Source: Novosphingobium aquimarinum (GTDB lineage Bacteria > Pseudomonadota > Alphaproteobacteria > Sphingomonadales > Sphingomonadaceae). From it: DNA of 64,000 nucleotides. The position numbers and the translations under genes were made by a program. Positions 48,233 through 56,420 of the stretch are shown one piece after another. Positions within the stretch are counted from its first letter, which is position 1; every line of letters starts with the position of its first letter. The stretch is from NCBI RefSeq assembly GCF_009746585.1, contig NZ_WRPO01000003.1, positions 277,230 to 341,229 of the forward strand. The letters are read 5' to 3'. The notes below the pieces were generated by a model. The model did no database searches, was not told the origin of the DNA, and saw only the letters and a list, made by a program, of their open reading frames with translations.

Positions 48233-49296
48233 TTGCTGCTCTCCGCCGTGGTGCCACTGCCGCTGCCGGAACCGGTTCCCCCTCCCTCAAGCGCGGGCTG
48301 ACGAAATTCGAGCGGGAAGTCGTTCAATTGACGCCAGAGCTCGTAACCTACGGTCACCGTTTCCATCTGGATCCAGCCGCGCACTTTGGCGCCCAGGCGG
48401 ACATAGTCCCTCGGCGGCCACGGCCTTTTGCCCGGAGCCGGTTCGACCAGGACGCGAAACAGTCCGTTGGGCTGCGCCGAGGGATCGATCGTTCGGACAC
48501 GGCCATCGAACATCCCTTCGGCGACCGACGGCCAGCCGCTGAACTGGATCGCGGGCCATCCCTCGAACGCCAGCCGGACCCGTCGCCCGGGATGGACGAG
48601 CGCGATGTCCCTGCCATCGACCATGAGTTCCGCGACCCGCACCGGCTTTTCGGGCGCGAGCATGGCAAGCACGTCCCCGGCGCTGACCAGGCTGGCCCCG
48701 GCTGAGGCATTGATCGACTGGATGCGCCCCGCGCGCGGCGCCCGCACCGTTTGCGCGGACTGGCGGTTCAGGCTCACATCCAGGCGATTGAGCTTGGCCC
48801 GCGCCTCGGCCAGCTTGGCCCGGTGATCGGCCACCTTGATCTGAGTGGATTCGTAATCCCGCCGGGCGACCAGTCCTTCGGACAGGAGCTGACGCGAACG
48901 ATCGACATCGATCTGCGCGACCGCCATCGCTTGCCGTGCGGCGGCAATCTCCGCTTCGACCTGCGCCCGCTCGGCCGCCAGGCGACTGAGCAGCGACGGA
49001 TCGTTATCCACCAGGCGCGCGATCGGAGCGCCCTTCTCCACGCGGTCGCCATCCTGAACGTACCACTGTTCGACTCGTCCGGGGACGAGCGCGGTTACGG
49101 TCTGCACCCGGTCCTCAGGATTGAGAGCGACGATCTGTCCGGTCCCCGCAGAGGTCTGGACCCACGGAACGGTGAAGAGAATGATGCTGACGATGATGAT
49201 CGTAAGGCCGATCATCCAGGCCAACACTCGCGTCAACCGCGGGGGCTTGAGCTTGGCCAGCGTCCGGAACTGGGCGAAATTTTCCGGGTTAGGCAT
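48229..49296 (-). CDS. HlyD-type periplasmic adaptor
   Basis: This 355-residue membrane-fusion protein has a basic cytoplasmic start, one membrane segment near residues 27-48 (VLAWMIGLTIIIVSIILFTV), a biotinyl-lipoyl half (GRVEQWYVQDGDRVEKGAPI), a coiled-coil hairpin (about 110-200), the second lipoyl half (VRAPRAGRIQSINASAGASL) and a beta-barrel. It bridges an inner-membrane exporter and TolC. The ATG at 49296 lies inside the end of the ABC gene (8-bp overlap) and was chosen over far upstream starts. A Gly/Ser-rich C-terminal tail follows residue 335. Confidence 0.9.
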   Translation of the reverse strand: MPNPENFAQFRTLAKLKPPRLTRVLAWMIGLTIIIVSIILFTVPWVQTSAGTGQIVALNPEDRVQTVTALVPGRVEQWYVQDGDRVEKGAPIARLVDNDPSLLSRLAAERAQVEAEIAAARQAMAVAQIDVDRSRQLLSEGLVARRDYESTQIKVADHRAKLAEARAKLNRLDVSLNRQSAQTVRAPRAGRIQSINASAGASLVSAGDVLAMLAPEKPVRVAELMVDGRDIALVHPGRRVRLAFEGWPAIQFSGWPSVAEGMFDGRVRTIDPSAQPNGLFRVLVEPAPGKRPWPPRDYVRLGAKVRGWIQMETVTVGYELWRQLNDFPLEFRQPALEGGGTGSGSGSGTTAESSK

Positions 49297-50968
49297 CGGA
49301 GCGTCCTTGTTCGCTCGCGACAGCGACCAGTTCGGCGGCGGAGTCGCAGAAGCGCTGTTCGCGCCGCCCCATCCAGAGGTATCTGTCGCGGCGCGAGGCT
49401 TCGGGTCGACGCGTGAATTGCAGCACCGTGGTTCCATGCTCGCGCAAGGCGGCAAGCGAGGCATCGAGGCATTCGGGCGCAAGCAGGTCGTATAATTGCG
49501 TTAGGCACAGAACCCGCGGACGAGCCAGCAACGCGCCCGCCAGCTTGAGCGCCATCAGTTCGCCGACCGACAGCGGCGAGCCAGTCGTGGAAATTACGGC
49601 ATCGAACCCATCCGCCAAGCTGGCGATCGTGTTCGACAGACCGACAATCTCCACCGCCTCGCTGATATCCCCGCCCTTATCGAAGGATGACAGTTCCAAG
49701 AACTCGCGGATCGTCATTTCGACGAAGGAGGCGCGGGCCAGGACCATGACTTCCGAGCGCAGACGGAAAATATCGAAGTGGCCGATATCGCTGCCGCCAA
49801 CGAGCACGAGGCCGCGTTCGGGGGTCTCGTGACGCTTGAGCAGCAACCTGAGGCAGCGCTCCACCCCAGGCGCCGCCACGACCGCCACCTGCTCACCGCT
49901 GGCGAGGCTGAAATCGAGCTTGAACTGGGAGTACTCGGCGTTTCTCAGCTTGATCGTGCCGTCAGCCGGCCCGCGATCGTCGCCGCGCGGCTCGTCCTGC
50001 TGGATGTCCCAGAACAGCGAGAGTTCTTCCAGTCCGGCGGCCAGGTCGTAGAACGCTTCGAGATAGGGCCCGAACTGCGCGATGCCGTAGAACACACTCG
50101 ACAGGATCAGTTCGGCCGCGACCAGTTGCCCGATCGAAAGCTGCCCCTGAATGATCAGCCACCCCCCAAGCGCCAGCAAAGCGGCACTGGCCAGGGCGTA
50201 GATCAGCAGCAGGCAAACGGTTTGGGAAAAGGTGTAGCGAAAGTGCCTTTCGTGCGCCCTGACCCAGCCTTCGGTCATGGCCTCCGAGCGGGTGATCGCG
50301 TAGTCCAGATGCCGCGCCGACTGATAGAAGCCGTTCGATCCGCCAACGCTTTCCAGCCAATGTGCCGTCGCGTGCTTGGCGTGGCTCTTGGCAATGGCCG
50401 TCCTGACCGCACCGTTGGCCCAGATCTGCCAGACCAGATACAGCAGGAGCATCAACAGCGCGTTGAACGCCAGGAAGAACGGGTGGTAGAAACTGGTGAC
50501 GACGAGCCCCACCACACCTTGCAGCAGGATCGTAAAGCTGCCGATCAACAGGCTGGGCAATGCCTTTTGAACCGTCATCAAATCGAAATAGCGGTTGAAC
50601 AGAGCGCCCTGTCGCGCGTCGTTGAAGAACGGATTTTGCGCGTGCACTTCGCGCAAGGTGATCTCGGCCACGATGCGCCCGAACAGCCGGCGTTCGAAAA
50701 GCGCCATGAGGTGGACGCGAAAGGCGCTCAGCACGCCAACGAGCAGCAGCAGCAGCAGCAGCATGGCAGACAGCGTGAACAGTGGCGCGGTCAGAGCCGT
50801 GTTCGCCACCGAGTTGATCAGCAATTGCACCGAGATGGGTGTGGCGAGCGACAGCAAGGAAATCGCCAGGCCATAGACGAGCGCGAGTCTGAGAAATGTG
50901 GCGTCGGGGGCAAGGATCAGTCCGATCCATCGCCCAAGATCCCGTACGCCATAATCTGGTTGTGACAC
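49289..50968 (-). CDS. ABC-exporter-like protein with a degenerate ATPase domain
   Basis: This roughly 559-residue protein has an ABC type I exporter membrane domain (six segments, residues 20-300) and a C-terminal domain laid out like an ATPase. Every catalytic motif is lost: Walker A reads VVAAPGVERCL (no GKS/T), the signature LSGGQ reads LSVGE, Walker B reads VLCLTQLYD (no D-E), and the switch histidine position reads FTRRP. The frame is intact and co-translated with HlyD and TolC genes, so this is not simple decay. I use GTG at 50968, preceded by GGGAAG; GTG at 50989 is the alternative. It may be powered by a second ABC subunit elsewhere or serve a non-ATPase role. Confidence 0.82.
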   Translation of the reverse strand: MSQPDYGVRDLGRWIGLILAPDATFLRLALVYGLAISLLSLATPISVQLLINSVANTALTAPLFTLSAMLLLLLLLVGVLSAFRVHLMALFERRLFGRIVAEITLREVHAQNPFFNDARQGALFNRYFDLMTVQKALPSLLIGSFTILLQGVVGLVVTSFYHPFFLAFNALLMLLLYLVWQIWANGAVRTAIAKSHAKHATAHWLESVGGSNGFYQSARHLDYAITRSEAMTEGWVRAHERHFRYTFSQTVCLLLIYALASAALLALGGWLIIQGQLSIGQLVAAELILSSVFYGIAQFGPYLEAFYDLAAGLEELSLFWDIQQDEPRGDDRGPADGTIKLRNAEYSQFKLDFSLASGEQVAVVAAPGVERCLRLLLKRHETPERGLVLVGGSDIGHFDIFRLRSEVMVLARASFVEMTIREFLELSSFDKGGDISEAVEIVGLSNTIASLADGFDAVISTTGSPLSVGELMALKLAGALLARPRVLCLTQLYDLLAPECLDASLAALREHGTTVLQFTRRPEASRRDRYLWMGRREQRFCDSAAELVAVASEQGRSDA

Positions 50969-51045
50969 GTGCGCTTCCCATTGTTGCACAAGCGAAGGTG
51001 AGAAGGGGACTATATTTGCACAACCGGCCCCGAATTATAACTTCA

Positions 51046-51060
51046 ATAGTTTTTGTCTAT
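51046..51060. promoter_or_regulatory. OxyR-type ATAG-N7-CTAT element before the exporter operon
   Basis: ATAG at 51046-51049 and CTAT at 51057-51060 flank seven bases (TTTTTGT). It overlaps the stop of the second OxyR-like gene and lies about 80 bp before the exporter start, an ideal place for that regulator to control the operon. AT-rich sequence on both sides fits a promoter. Confidence 0.6.
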
Positions 51061-51944
51061 CAGGCGACACACTTCAGCAATTCGGCGAGCGACTGAAAGG
51101 TGGGCGAAAGACCGGCTCCCTTGCGCCACACCAGCCCGACTTCCCGGTAGAAACGCCCGCCCGCGAAGGGTTTGACCACGACATCGTTTCCGCGGACTTC
51201 CTGCCGGGCATAAAGTTGCGGAATGATTGCCAGCCCCATACCGAGACCCGCCATCTGCCGGATCGCATCGAGGCTCGTCCCTTCGTAGTCACGCCGGACA
51301 TGCGCGCCTGCTGCCTGCGCAAGGGTCTGTATCTGTTCGCTGAGGCGATACTGTGGGAGCAGCGTCAGGAGCCCCCGCCCTTCCAGATCGCTGATTTCGA
51401 TCGCCTCTTTCGCAGCGAGCGGGTCTTCAGGCGCCATCGCCACGAGAAGAGGGTCGCGAAACAGTCGCTCGACGTGAAGGCCGGGCTCGCCGATCGGCAA
51501 TTGCACCAGCACGACATCGTGTTCGGCTTCCGTGAGCATCCGGATCAATTCGCTCGGCAAGCCTTCGCGGACGTGAACCCGCAAGTTCGGCTTCGCGCGA
51601 TGCAATTCGGCCACGAGTTTGGGAAGCAGATAGGGACCAAGCGTCGGCGACACCCCGAGCCGGAGCGTTCCCGTCCCTTCCGCCTGATCGCGCTGAGCGA
51701 GCGACATGAAGGCGTCGACTTCGGCCAGCACCATGCGCGCGGCGAGGACGGCTTCGCGCCCCAATGGCGTCATGATCGCTCGCGTGCCGCGCTCTGCCAG
51801 GGGGTAGCCGAGCAGATCCTCGAGATTGCGGATCGCTTGCGAGAAACTGGGCTGCGACACACCCTCCGCCGCAGCGCCTCTGGAGAAACCCTCGTGCTCG
51901 GCAAGCGCCACGAGGTAACGTAACTGGCGTAAGGTCGGCTCCAC
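51060..51944 (-). CDS. Cysteine-free OxyR-like LysR regulator
   Basis: This 294-residue LysR-type regulator has the HTH at residues 1-60 (LRQLRYLVALAEHEGFSRGA, VSQPSFSQAIRNLE) and a sensor domain sharing SPTLGPYLLPKLVAELHRAK and DYEGTSLDAIRQMAGLGMGL with the other OxyR-like regulator in this window. The region of the OxyR cysteines has none (LLPQYRLSEQIQTLAQAAGA); the only cysteine is near the extreme C-terminus. It is thus not a classical peroxide sensor. It lies directly upstream of the exporter operon on the same strand, its stop overlapped by an OxyR-type site. Confidence 0.88.
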   Translation of the reverse strand: MEPTLRQLRYLVALAEHEGFSRGAAAEGVSQPSFSQAIRNLEDLLGYPLAERGTRAIMTPLGREAVLAARMVLAEVDAFMSLAQRDQAEGTGTLRLGVSPTLGPYLLPKLVAELHRAKPNLRVHVREGLPSELIRMLTEAEHDVVLVQLPIGEPGLHVERLFRDPLLVAMAPEDPLAAKEAIEISDLEGRGLLTLLPQYRLSEQIQTLAQAAGAHVRRDYEGTSLDAIRQMAGLGMGLAIIPQLYARQEVRGNDVVVKPFAGGRFYREVGLVWRKGAGLSPTFQSLAELLKCVA

Positions 51945-52126
51945 CGGGCGATTCTATGGCCAAGCGTACGATATACAAGGCTGTCTCGCGGCCACGCGCG
52001 ACAAGGCATCATGGGCGGTCTTCCCACCAGAAAACGGCGTATCCGCCCTCGCCCCGGTCAAATTTGCAGGCGCGTTGGCCGATTGCGCGATTGTCAGCCT
52101 ACCGGGCTCCGCGCTAGGCGCGCACG

Positions 52127-54013
52127 ATGCTCAACCTCAACGACATAGTCGTTCGCCTCGGCGGACGCACGATCCTCGACGGAGCGACCGCCAGCTTGCC
52201 GCCGCGCGGCCGGATTGGCCTGGTCGGACGGAACGGCGCGGGCAAGTCCACGCTCGTGCGCGTGATCGCCGGGATGCTGGAGGCCGATGGCGGCACGGTC
52301 GGAATGCCGCGCGGCAGCCGCCTCGGCTACATCGCGCAGGAAGCACCGGGCGGCGAGGCGACGCCGTTCGAGACCGTGCTTTCGGCCGATGCCGAACGCG
52401 TTACCCTGCTCGAGCAAAGCGAAACCTGCACGGAGCCGCACCGGCTGGCAGAGATTCACGAGCGGCTGATCGCGATCGATGCTTACTCGGCTCCGGCGCG
52501 GGCCGCCCGCATCCTCAACGGGTTGGGTTTCGACGAAGAAGCGCAACATCGCTCGCTCGAGAGCTTTTCGGGCGGATGGCGCATGCGCGTCGCGCTCGCC
52601 TCGCTGCTGTTTTCGGCGCCCGATCTGCTGCTGCTCGACGAACCGTCGAACCACCTCGATCTCGAAGCCGTGCTGTGGCTGGAGGATTTCCTCAAGTCCT
52701 ATCCGGCGACGATCCTGCTGGTCAGCCATGAGCGGGATTTCCTCAACAACGTCGTCGATCACATCCTGCATCTTTCTGGGGGCAAGCTGACGATCTACCC
52801 CGGCGGTTACGACGCCTTCGAGCGCCAGCGCGCCGAGCGACACGCGCAGATCGAGTCCGCCCGCGCCAAGCAGAAGGCGCAGCGCGAACGGCTGCAGGAC
52901 TACGTCGCTCGCAATTCCGCGCGCGCCTCCACGGCCAAACAGGCGCAATCGCGCGCCAAGGCGCTGGCCAAATTGCAGCCGATCGCGGAACAGATCGACG
53001 ATCCGTCGCTCAGCTTCGACTTCCCCAGCCCGGACGAGTTGCGCCCGCCGCTGATCACACTGAACCAGGCCAGCGTGGGTTATGGCGACAAACCCGTCCT
53101 CAGCCGCCTCAACTTCAGAGTCGATGCCGACGAGCGCATCGCGCTGTTGGGGCGCAACGGCAACGGCAAGACCACGCTCGCGCGCCTGCTGGCAGGGCAG
53201 CTCGATGCGATGGACGGCGAAATCAACGCCTCCACCAAGATGCGCGTGGGCTATTTCACGCAGTACCAGGTGGAGGAACTCGATCGGTCGGAAACCCCGC
53301 TCCAGCACATGACGCAGCAGATGGAAGGCGCCAGCCCCGCGCATGTGAGAGCCCAGCTCGGCCGCTTCGGTTTCTCCGGCCCCAAGGCCACCACCGAAGT
53401 CGGCAAGCTGTCCGGCGGTGAGCGAGCCCGGCTGGCACTGGCGCTGATCACGCGCAATGCGCCGCATATCCTGATCCTCGACGAGCCGACCAACCACCTC
53501 GACATCGATGCCCGCGAAGCGCTGATCCACGCGCTGAATGCCTATGCCGGGGCAGTCCTGATCATCAGCCACGACCGGCACATGCTGGAGATGACCGCGG
53601 ACCGGCTCATCCTCGTCGATCAGGGCACGGCAGACGAATTCGACGGTTCGATCGACGACTATATCGCTTTCGTGCTGACGAAAGATCCGGCGAAAAGCAC
53701 GTCCGAGACTGGAGACGGCGGCACCAAAGGCGGCAACCGCAAGGATCAGCGCCGCGCCGCGGCCGCGGCACGCGAACAAAGCACGTCCTTGCGCAAGCGC
53801 GCCAGGAAGGCCGAAAGCGACATCGAAAAGCTCGGCACGGCGATCAGTGCGATCGACCGCGCCATGTTCGATCCGTCTTCCGCGGAGGCATCGCTCGCAA
53901 AGCTGACGATGACCGACTTGATGAAGCGCCGGGCCGACCTGCAAAAGCAACTCGAGACGGCCGAGGCAGTGTGGCTGGAAACCAGCGAGGCGCTTGAGAA
54001 CAGCGGCGTCTGA
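52127..54013 (+). CDS. ABC-F family ATPase (Uup/YheS type)
   Basis: This 628-residue cytoplasmic protein has two ATPase domains and no membrane domain, the ABC-F layout that acts on ribosomes. Domain 1: GRNGAGKST near residue 35, signature FSGGWRMRVALA, LLLLDEPSNHLD. Domain 2: GRNGNGKTT near residue 345, LSGGERARLALA, LILDEPTNHLDID. A linker with a basic arm (RQRAERHAQIESARAKQKAQ) separates them, and a basic C-terminal coiled coil follows residue 530. ABC-F proteins ease stalled translation or protect from antibiotics. It is divergent from the LysR gene. Confidence 0.94.
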   Translation: MLNLNDIVVRLGGRTILDGATASLPPRGRIGLVGRNGAGKSTLVRVIAGMLEADGGTVGMPRGSRLGYIAQEAPGGEATPFETVLSADAERVTLLEQSETCTEPHRLAEIHERLIAIDAYSAPARAARILNGLGFDEEAQHRSLESFSGGWRMRVALASLLFSAPDLLLLDEPSNHLDLEAVLWLEDFLKSYPATILLVSHERDFLNNVVDHILHLSGGKLTIYPGGYDAFERQRAERHAQIESARAKQKAQRERLQDYVARNSARASTAKQAQSRAKALAKLQPIAEQIDDPSLSFDFPSPDELRPPLITLNQASVGYGDKPVLSRLNFRVDADERIALLGRNGNGKTTLARLLAGQLDAMDGEINASTKMRVGYFTQYQVEELDRSETPLQHMTQQMEGASPAHVRAQLGRFGFSGPKATTEVGKLSGGERARLALALITRNAPHILILDEPTNHLDIDAREALIHALNAYAGAVLIISHDRHMLEMTADRLILVDQGTADEFDGSIDDYIAFVLTKDPAKSTSETGDGGTKGGNRKDQRRAAAAAREQSTSLRKRARKAESDIEKLGTAISAIDRAMFDPSSAEASLAKLTMTDLMKRRADLQKQLETAEAVWLETSEALENSGV

Positions 54014-54026
54014 CAGGAGCGAAGTG

Positions 54027-54287
54027 ATGGAACTCGACGATCAGATGCGCCGCTATTTCGGCACCACCGAGCTGGCATCCCTTCCCCAAGGCGCGCTCGA
54101 GGCGGGTCTCGAACGCATGGCGGTCGACTTCGGGCTCGAGACCGACCGCGGCCGCCGCTTCGCGCTGTGGACGCTGATGTTCATGCTGGGCAACGCGCCC
54201 GATCTCGATGTCGCCTTCAAGGACCCGCGCGATCGCGACGCCGCGCGGGATTTCATGGACCTGATGGATCGGGGCCTCGCAGGCTGA
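54027..54287 (+). CDS. Small helical protein, function unknown
   Basis: This 86-residue protein (MELDDQMRRYFGTTELASLP to DFMDLMDRGLAG) is predicted to be mostly helical and acidic, with an aromatic stretch FALWTLMFMLGNAPDLDVAF in the middle. CAGGAG precedes the ATG at 54027, 13 bp after the ABC-F stop, so the two genes are probably one transcript. I recognise no named domain, but the length and intact signals support a real gene. Confidence 0.7.
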   Translation: MELDDQMRRYFGTTELASLPQGALEAGLERMAVDFGLETDRGRRFALWTLMFMLGNAPDLDVAFKDPRDRDAARDFMDLMDRGLAG

Positions 54288-54297
54288 CGCCCCTCCC

Positions 54298-56256
54298 TTA
54301 AGGTGTGCGGTCCAGCGGCAGAATACAGACCACGCCATCGAACCTGCGGCAATTACCTCCCATGCGCGTCCAGATCGGATCGTGGCGAGTGACGACAAGA
54401 TGCGTCGCCCCCGCTCGGGCGACATCCGCGATCGGGCGTTCACCCGCGAACGCTTCGCCGATTCGATTGACGCGCCGCGCGACGTCGTCCCGGCTGCCCC
54501 CGAACAGGTTCGCCTGCCGATCGGCGACGACGATCCTGTGGTTAGAATAGAGCCCGAAGTCATAAGCGCGCATCCCGACCGCGGGATTGTGCTGCAGGAC
54601 CGCATCTGCGGGCAAGGTAGCGTTGGCCCAGTCGTAGGCCTGGCGCATGGCCAGATCGACTTCGGGATCGGGATTGATCTCCGGGTGCGCCGTGCGGAAG
54701 AATGGGGGACGGATGAACCGGGCGGCGGCGAGGTCGTAAAGCGGGACCATCAGGCCGAGTACGGCGGCGACAGTGAGCGTGCGGCGCAAGGCGCGGCCGG
54801 CGGGCAGCTTTTGGACAGCGCAGATCGTCCAGATCATCGCAGGCATTTGCGCGAACCAGGCGACCCGCCAGCCGAAATCGTTGTTGATGATTGTGGAATG
54901 CACGAAGAAATTGAGCACCAGAGCCCCGATGGCTCCGCTCAGCAGCAGCCGGGCCAAGCGACTTTCCCGATCGAAGCCGGGGCTGCGGTGAAACAACCAG
55001 GCGCCCAGCGCGAAAACGCCGAACTCGATCCCCCAGACAAGCGGTGCGAGCGCGAGCGCCAGAAGCGCAACCACCGGCATCGGCAATGCGGACAACAACA
55101 CCGGATACGATCGCGCCGGCTCACGCACGCCTAGACCGAGCGGCGCCTGGTCCACCGCCCGGCCACCAAGCAGATCGTAAAACTGCGGCAGCGACAGCAG
55201 CAGCGCCACGGCCCCGGCCCCGGCCAGCCCGGCAATCCACCGCGCGCTGAGGCGGGACAGCGGCAGCAGGCTGGCAGCCAGGACGAACACCGCGCCGATC
55301 GTCACCCAGATCGATAGGCCGAACGCCGCCGCGAAAGCCACGCCGGCCGCTGCAATCAGGACCAGCCGCTCGCGCCCTTGCGATGCCAGTTCGGCTCGTC
55401 CGAGCATCACGATCGCGAGGTACACGGCAATCACCGCGCTCAGATGGTGCGGCACCCATGCGGCGGTGGTGGGGACGAAGCTGATTTCATCGTCCCACCA
55501 TTCGATGTTTGGCTCGAGGATGCCGAACACCGAAAACCGGAACAGCAGCCCGATGAGATCGAGCCCTCCAAGCATCGCGGCGACCCCGCACAGCAGCCAG
55601 AGCCGCGTATCGCTGACGCGCTGCCAGCCCAATTCGCGGATCAGACCATAGAGAAACAGGGGAAACACTCCTCCGGTCCAGAACGCGCCCGCGACGAACG
55701 CCATGCGCGGATCGACGAGCCCACCGGAAATGCGATACGCCATCGCCGGAGCGTCGTAGAAATAGTGATAGTAACCGGCGGTCCCTTCGCGCAGGAAAAA
55801 GGGATCGTGCATCGGCAAGCCGTGCTGCGCAATCTCACGGACCACGGCGGCATGCTTGACCAGATCGAGGATAGCCAGCGACTGATGGAGCCCGCCCCCG
55901 GCATCGACATCGACGTAGAAGGCGGCGCAGAACAACCACCAACCCGCCATGAAACCCGCCATCAGTCGGTTCGGAAGCCAGAGTTTTCCCTTCGAGCAGA
56001 CCATGGCGGCAATGGCGATGCCGGCCACCACGAAAGATGTCGGCTCGAGACCGATCAGTCGGATCCCCAGGACGATGAGGACGGGCATCGCGATCAGCCC
56101 AAGAATGGGAGACCAGCCCTTCCATGTGCGGTCGTCGGCCGGAGGACAAAACCGGTCGAGCAGATCTGCGATCAGGGTCCCTGGAACGATGAGAATGACA
56201 AAGAGAATGATCGTGCCAAGCGCCAGGCCAGCCAGATCCTGCAACATGTATGTCAT
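54298..56256 (-). CDS. Polytopic membrane protein, GT-C glycosyltransferase-like
   Basis: This 652-residue inner-membrane protein has about a dozen hydrophobic segments and a soluble C-terminal domain from about residue 520 (YDWANATLPADAVLQHNPAV, GATHLVVTRHDPIW), the usual GT-C plan. A large loop after the third segment carries YVDVDAGGGLHQSLA and HDPFFLREGTAGYYHYFYD, where acidic residues could serve sugar transfer. GT-C enzymes use polyprenyl-phosphate sugars on the outer face of the membrane. Exact family is unclear. The gene is convergent with the small protein and divergent from the next GT-C gene. Confidence 0.7.
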   Translation of the reverse strand: MTYMLQDLAGLALGTIILFVILIVPGTLIADLLDRFCPPADDRTWKGWSPILGLIAMPVLIVLGIRLIGLEPTSFVVAGIAIAAMVCSKGKLWLPNRLMAGFMAGWWLFCAAFYVDVDAGGGLHQSLAILDLVKHAAVVREIAQHGLPMHDPFFLREGTAGYYHYFYDAPAMAYRISGGLVDPRMAFVAGAFWTGGVFPLFLYGLIRELGWQRVSDTRLWLLCGVAAMLGGLDLIGLLFRFSVFGILEPNIEWWDDEISFVPTTAAWVPHHLSAVIAVYLAIVMLGRAELASQGRERLVLIAAAGVAFAAAFGLSIWVTIGAVFVLAASLLPLSRLSARWIAGLAGAGAVALLLSLPQFYDLLGGRAVDQAPLGLGVREPARSYPVLLSALPMPVVALLALALAPLVWGIEFGVFALGAWLFHRSPGFDRESRLARLLLSGAIGALVLNFFVHSTIINNDFGWRVAWFAQMPAMIWTICAVQKLPAGRALRRTLTVAAVLGLMVPLYDLAAARFIRPPFFRTAHPEINPDPEVDLAMRQAYDWANATLPADAVLQHNPAVGMRAYDFGLYSNHRIVVADRQANLFGGSRDDVARRVNRIGEAFAGERPIADVARAGATHLVVTRHDPIWTRMGGNCRRFDGVVCILPLDRTP

Positions 56257-56420
56257 CGCGCGCCCCCCTTGACCCCAGGTTCCCTTAGAAGCTGTCGGAA
56301 TTTACTTCGAGAGCGAATAATCGGATTTCCTCCGAGGACTCCTTGAGCTTGTGGGCGCCCGGCACAGTCTGCTCGACACGCGCCCTTGCTGGCGTTAGCC
56401 GAGCGCAAAGGGGGGATTGC

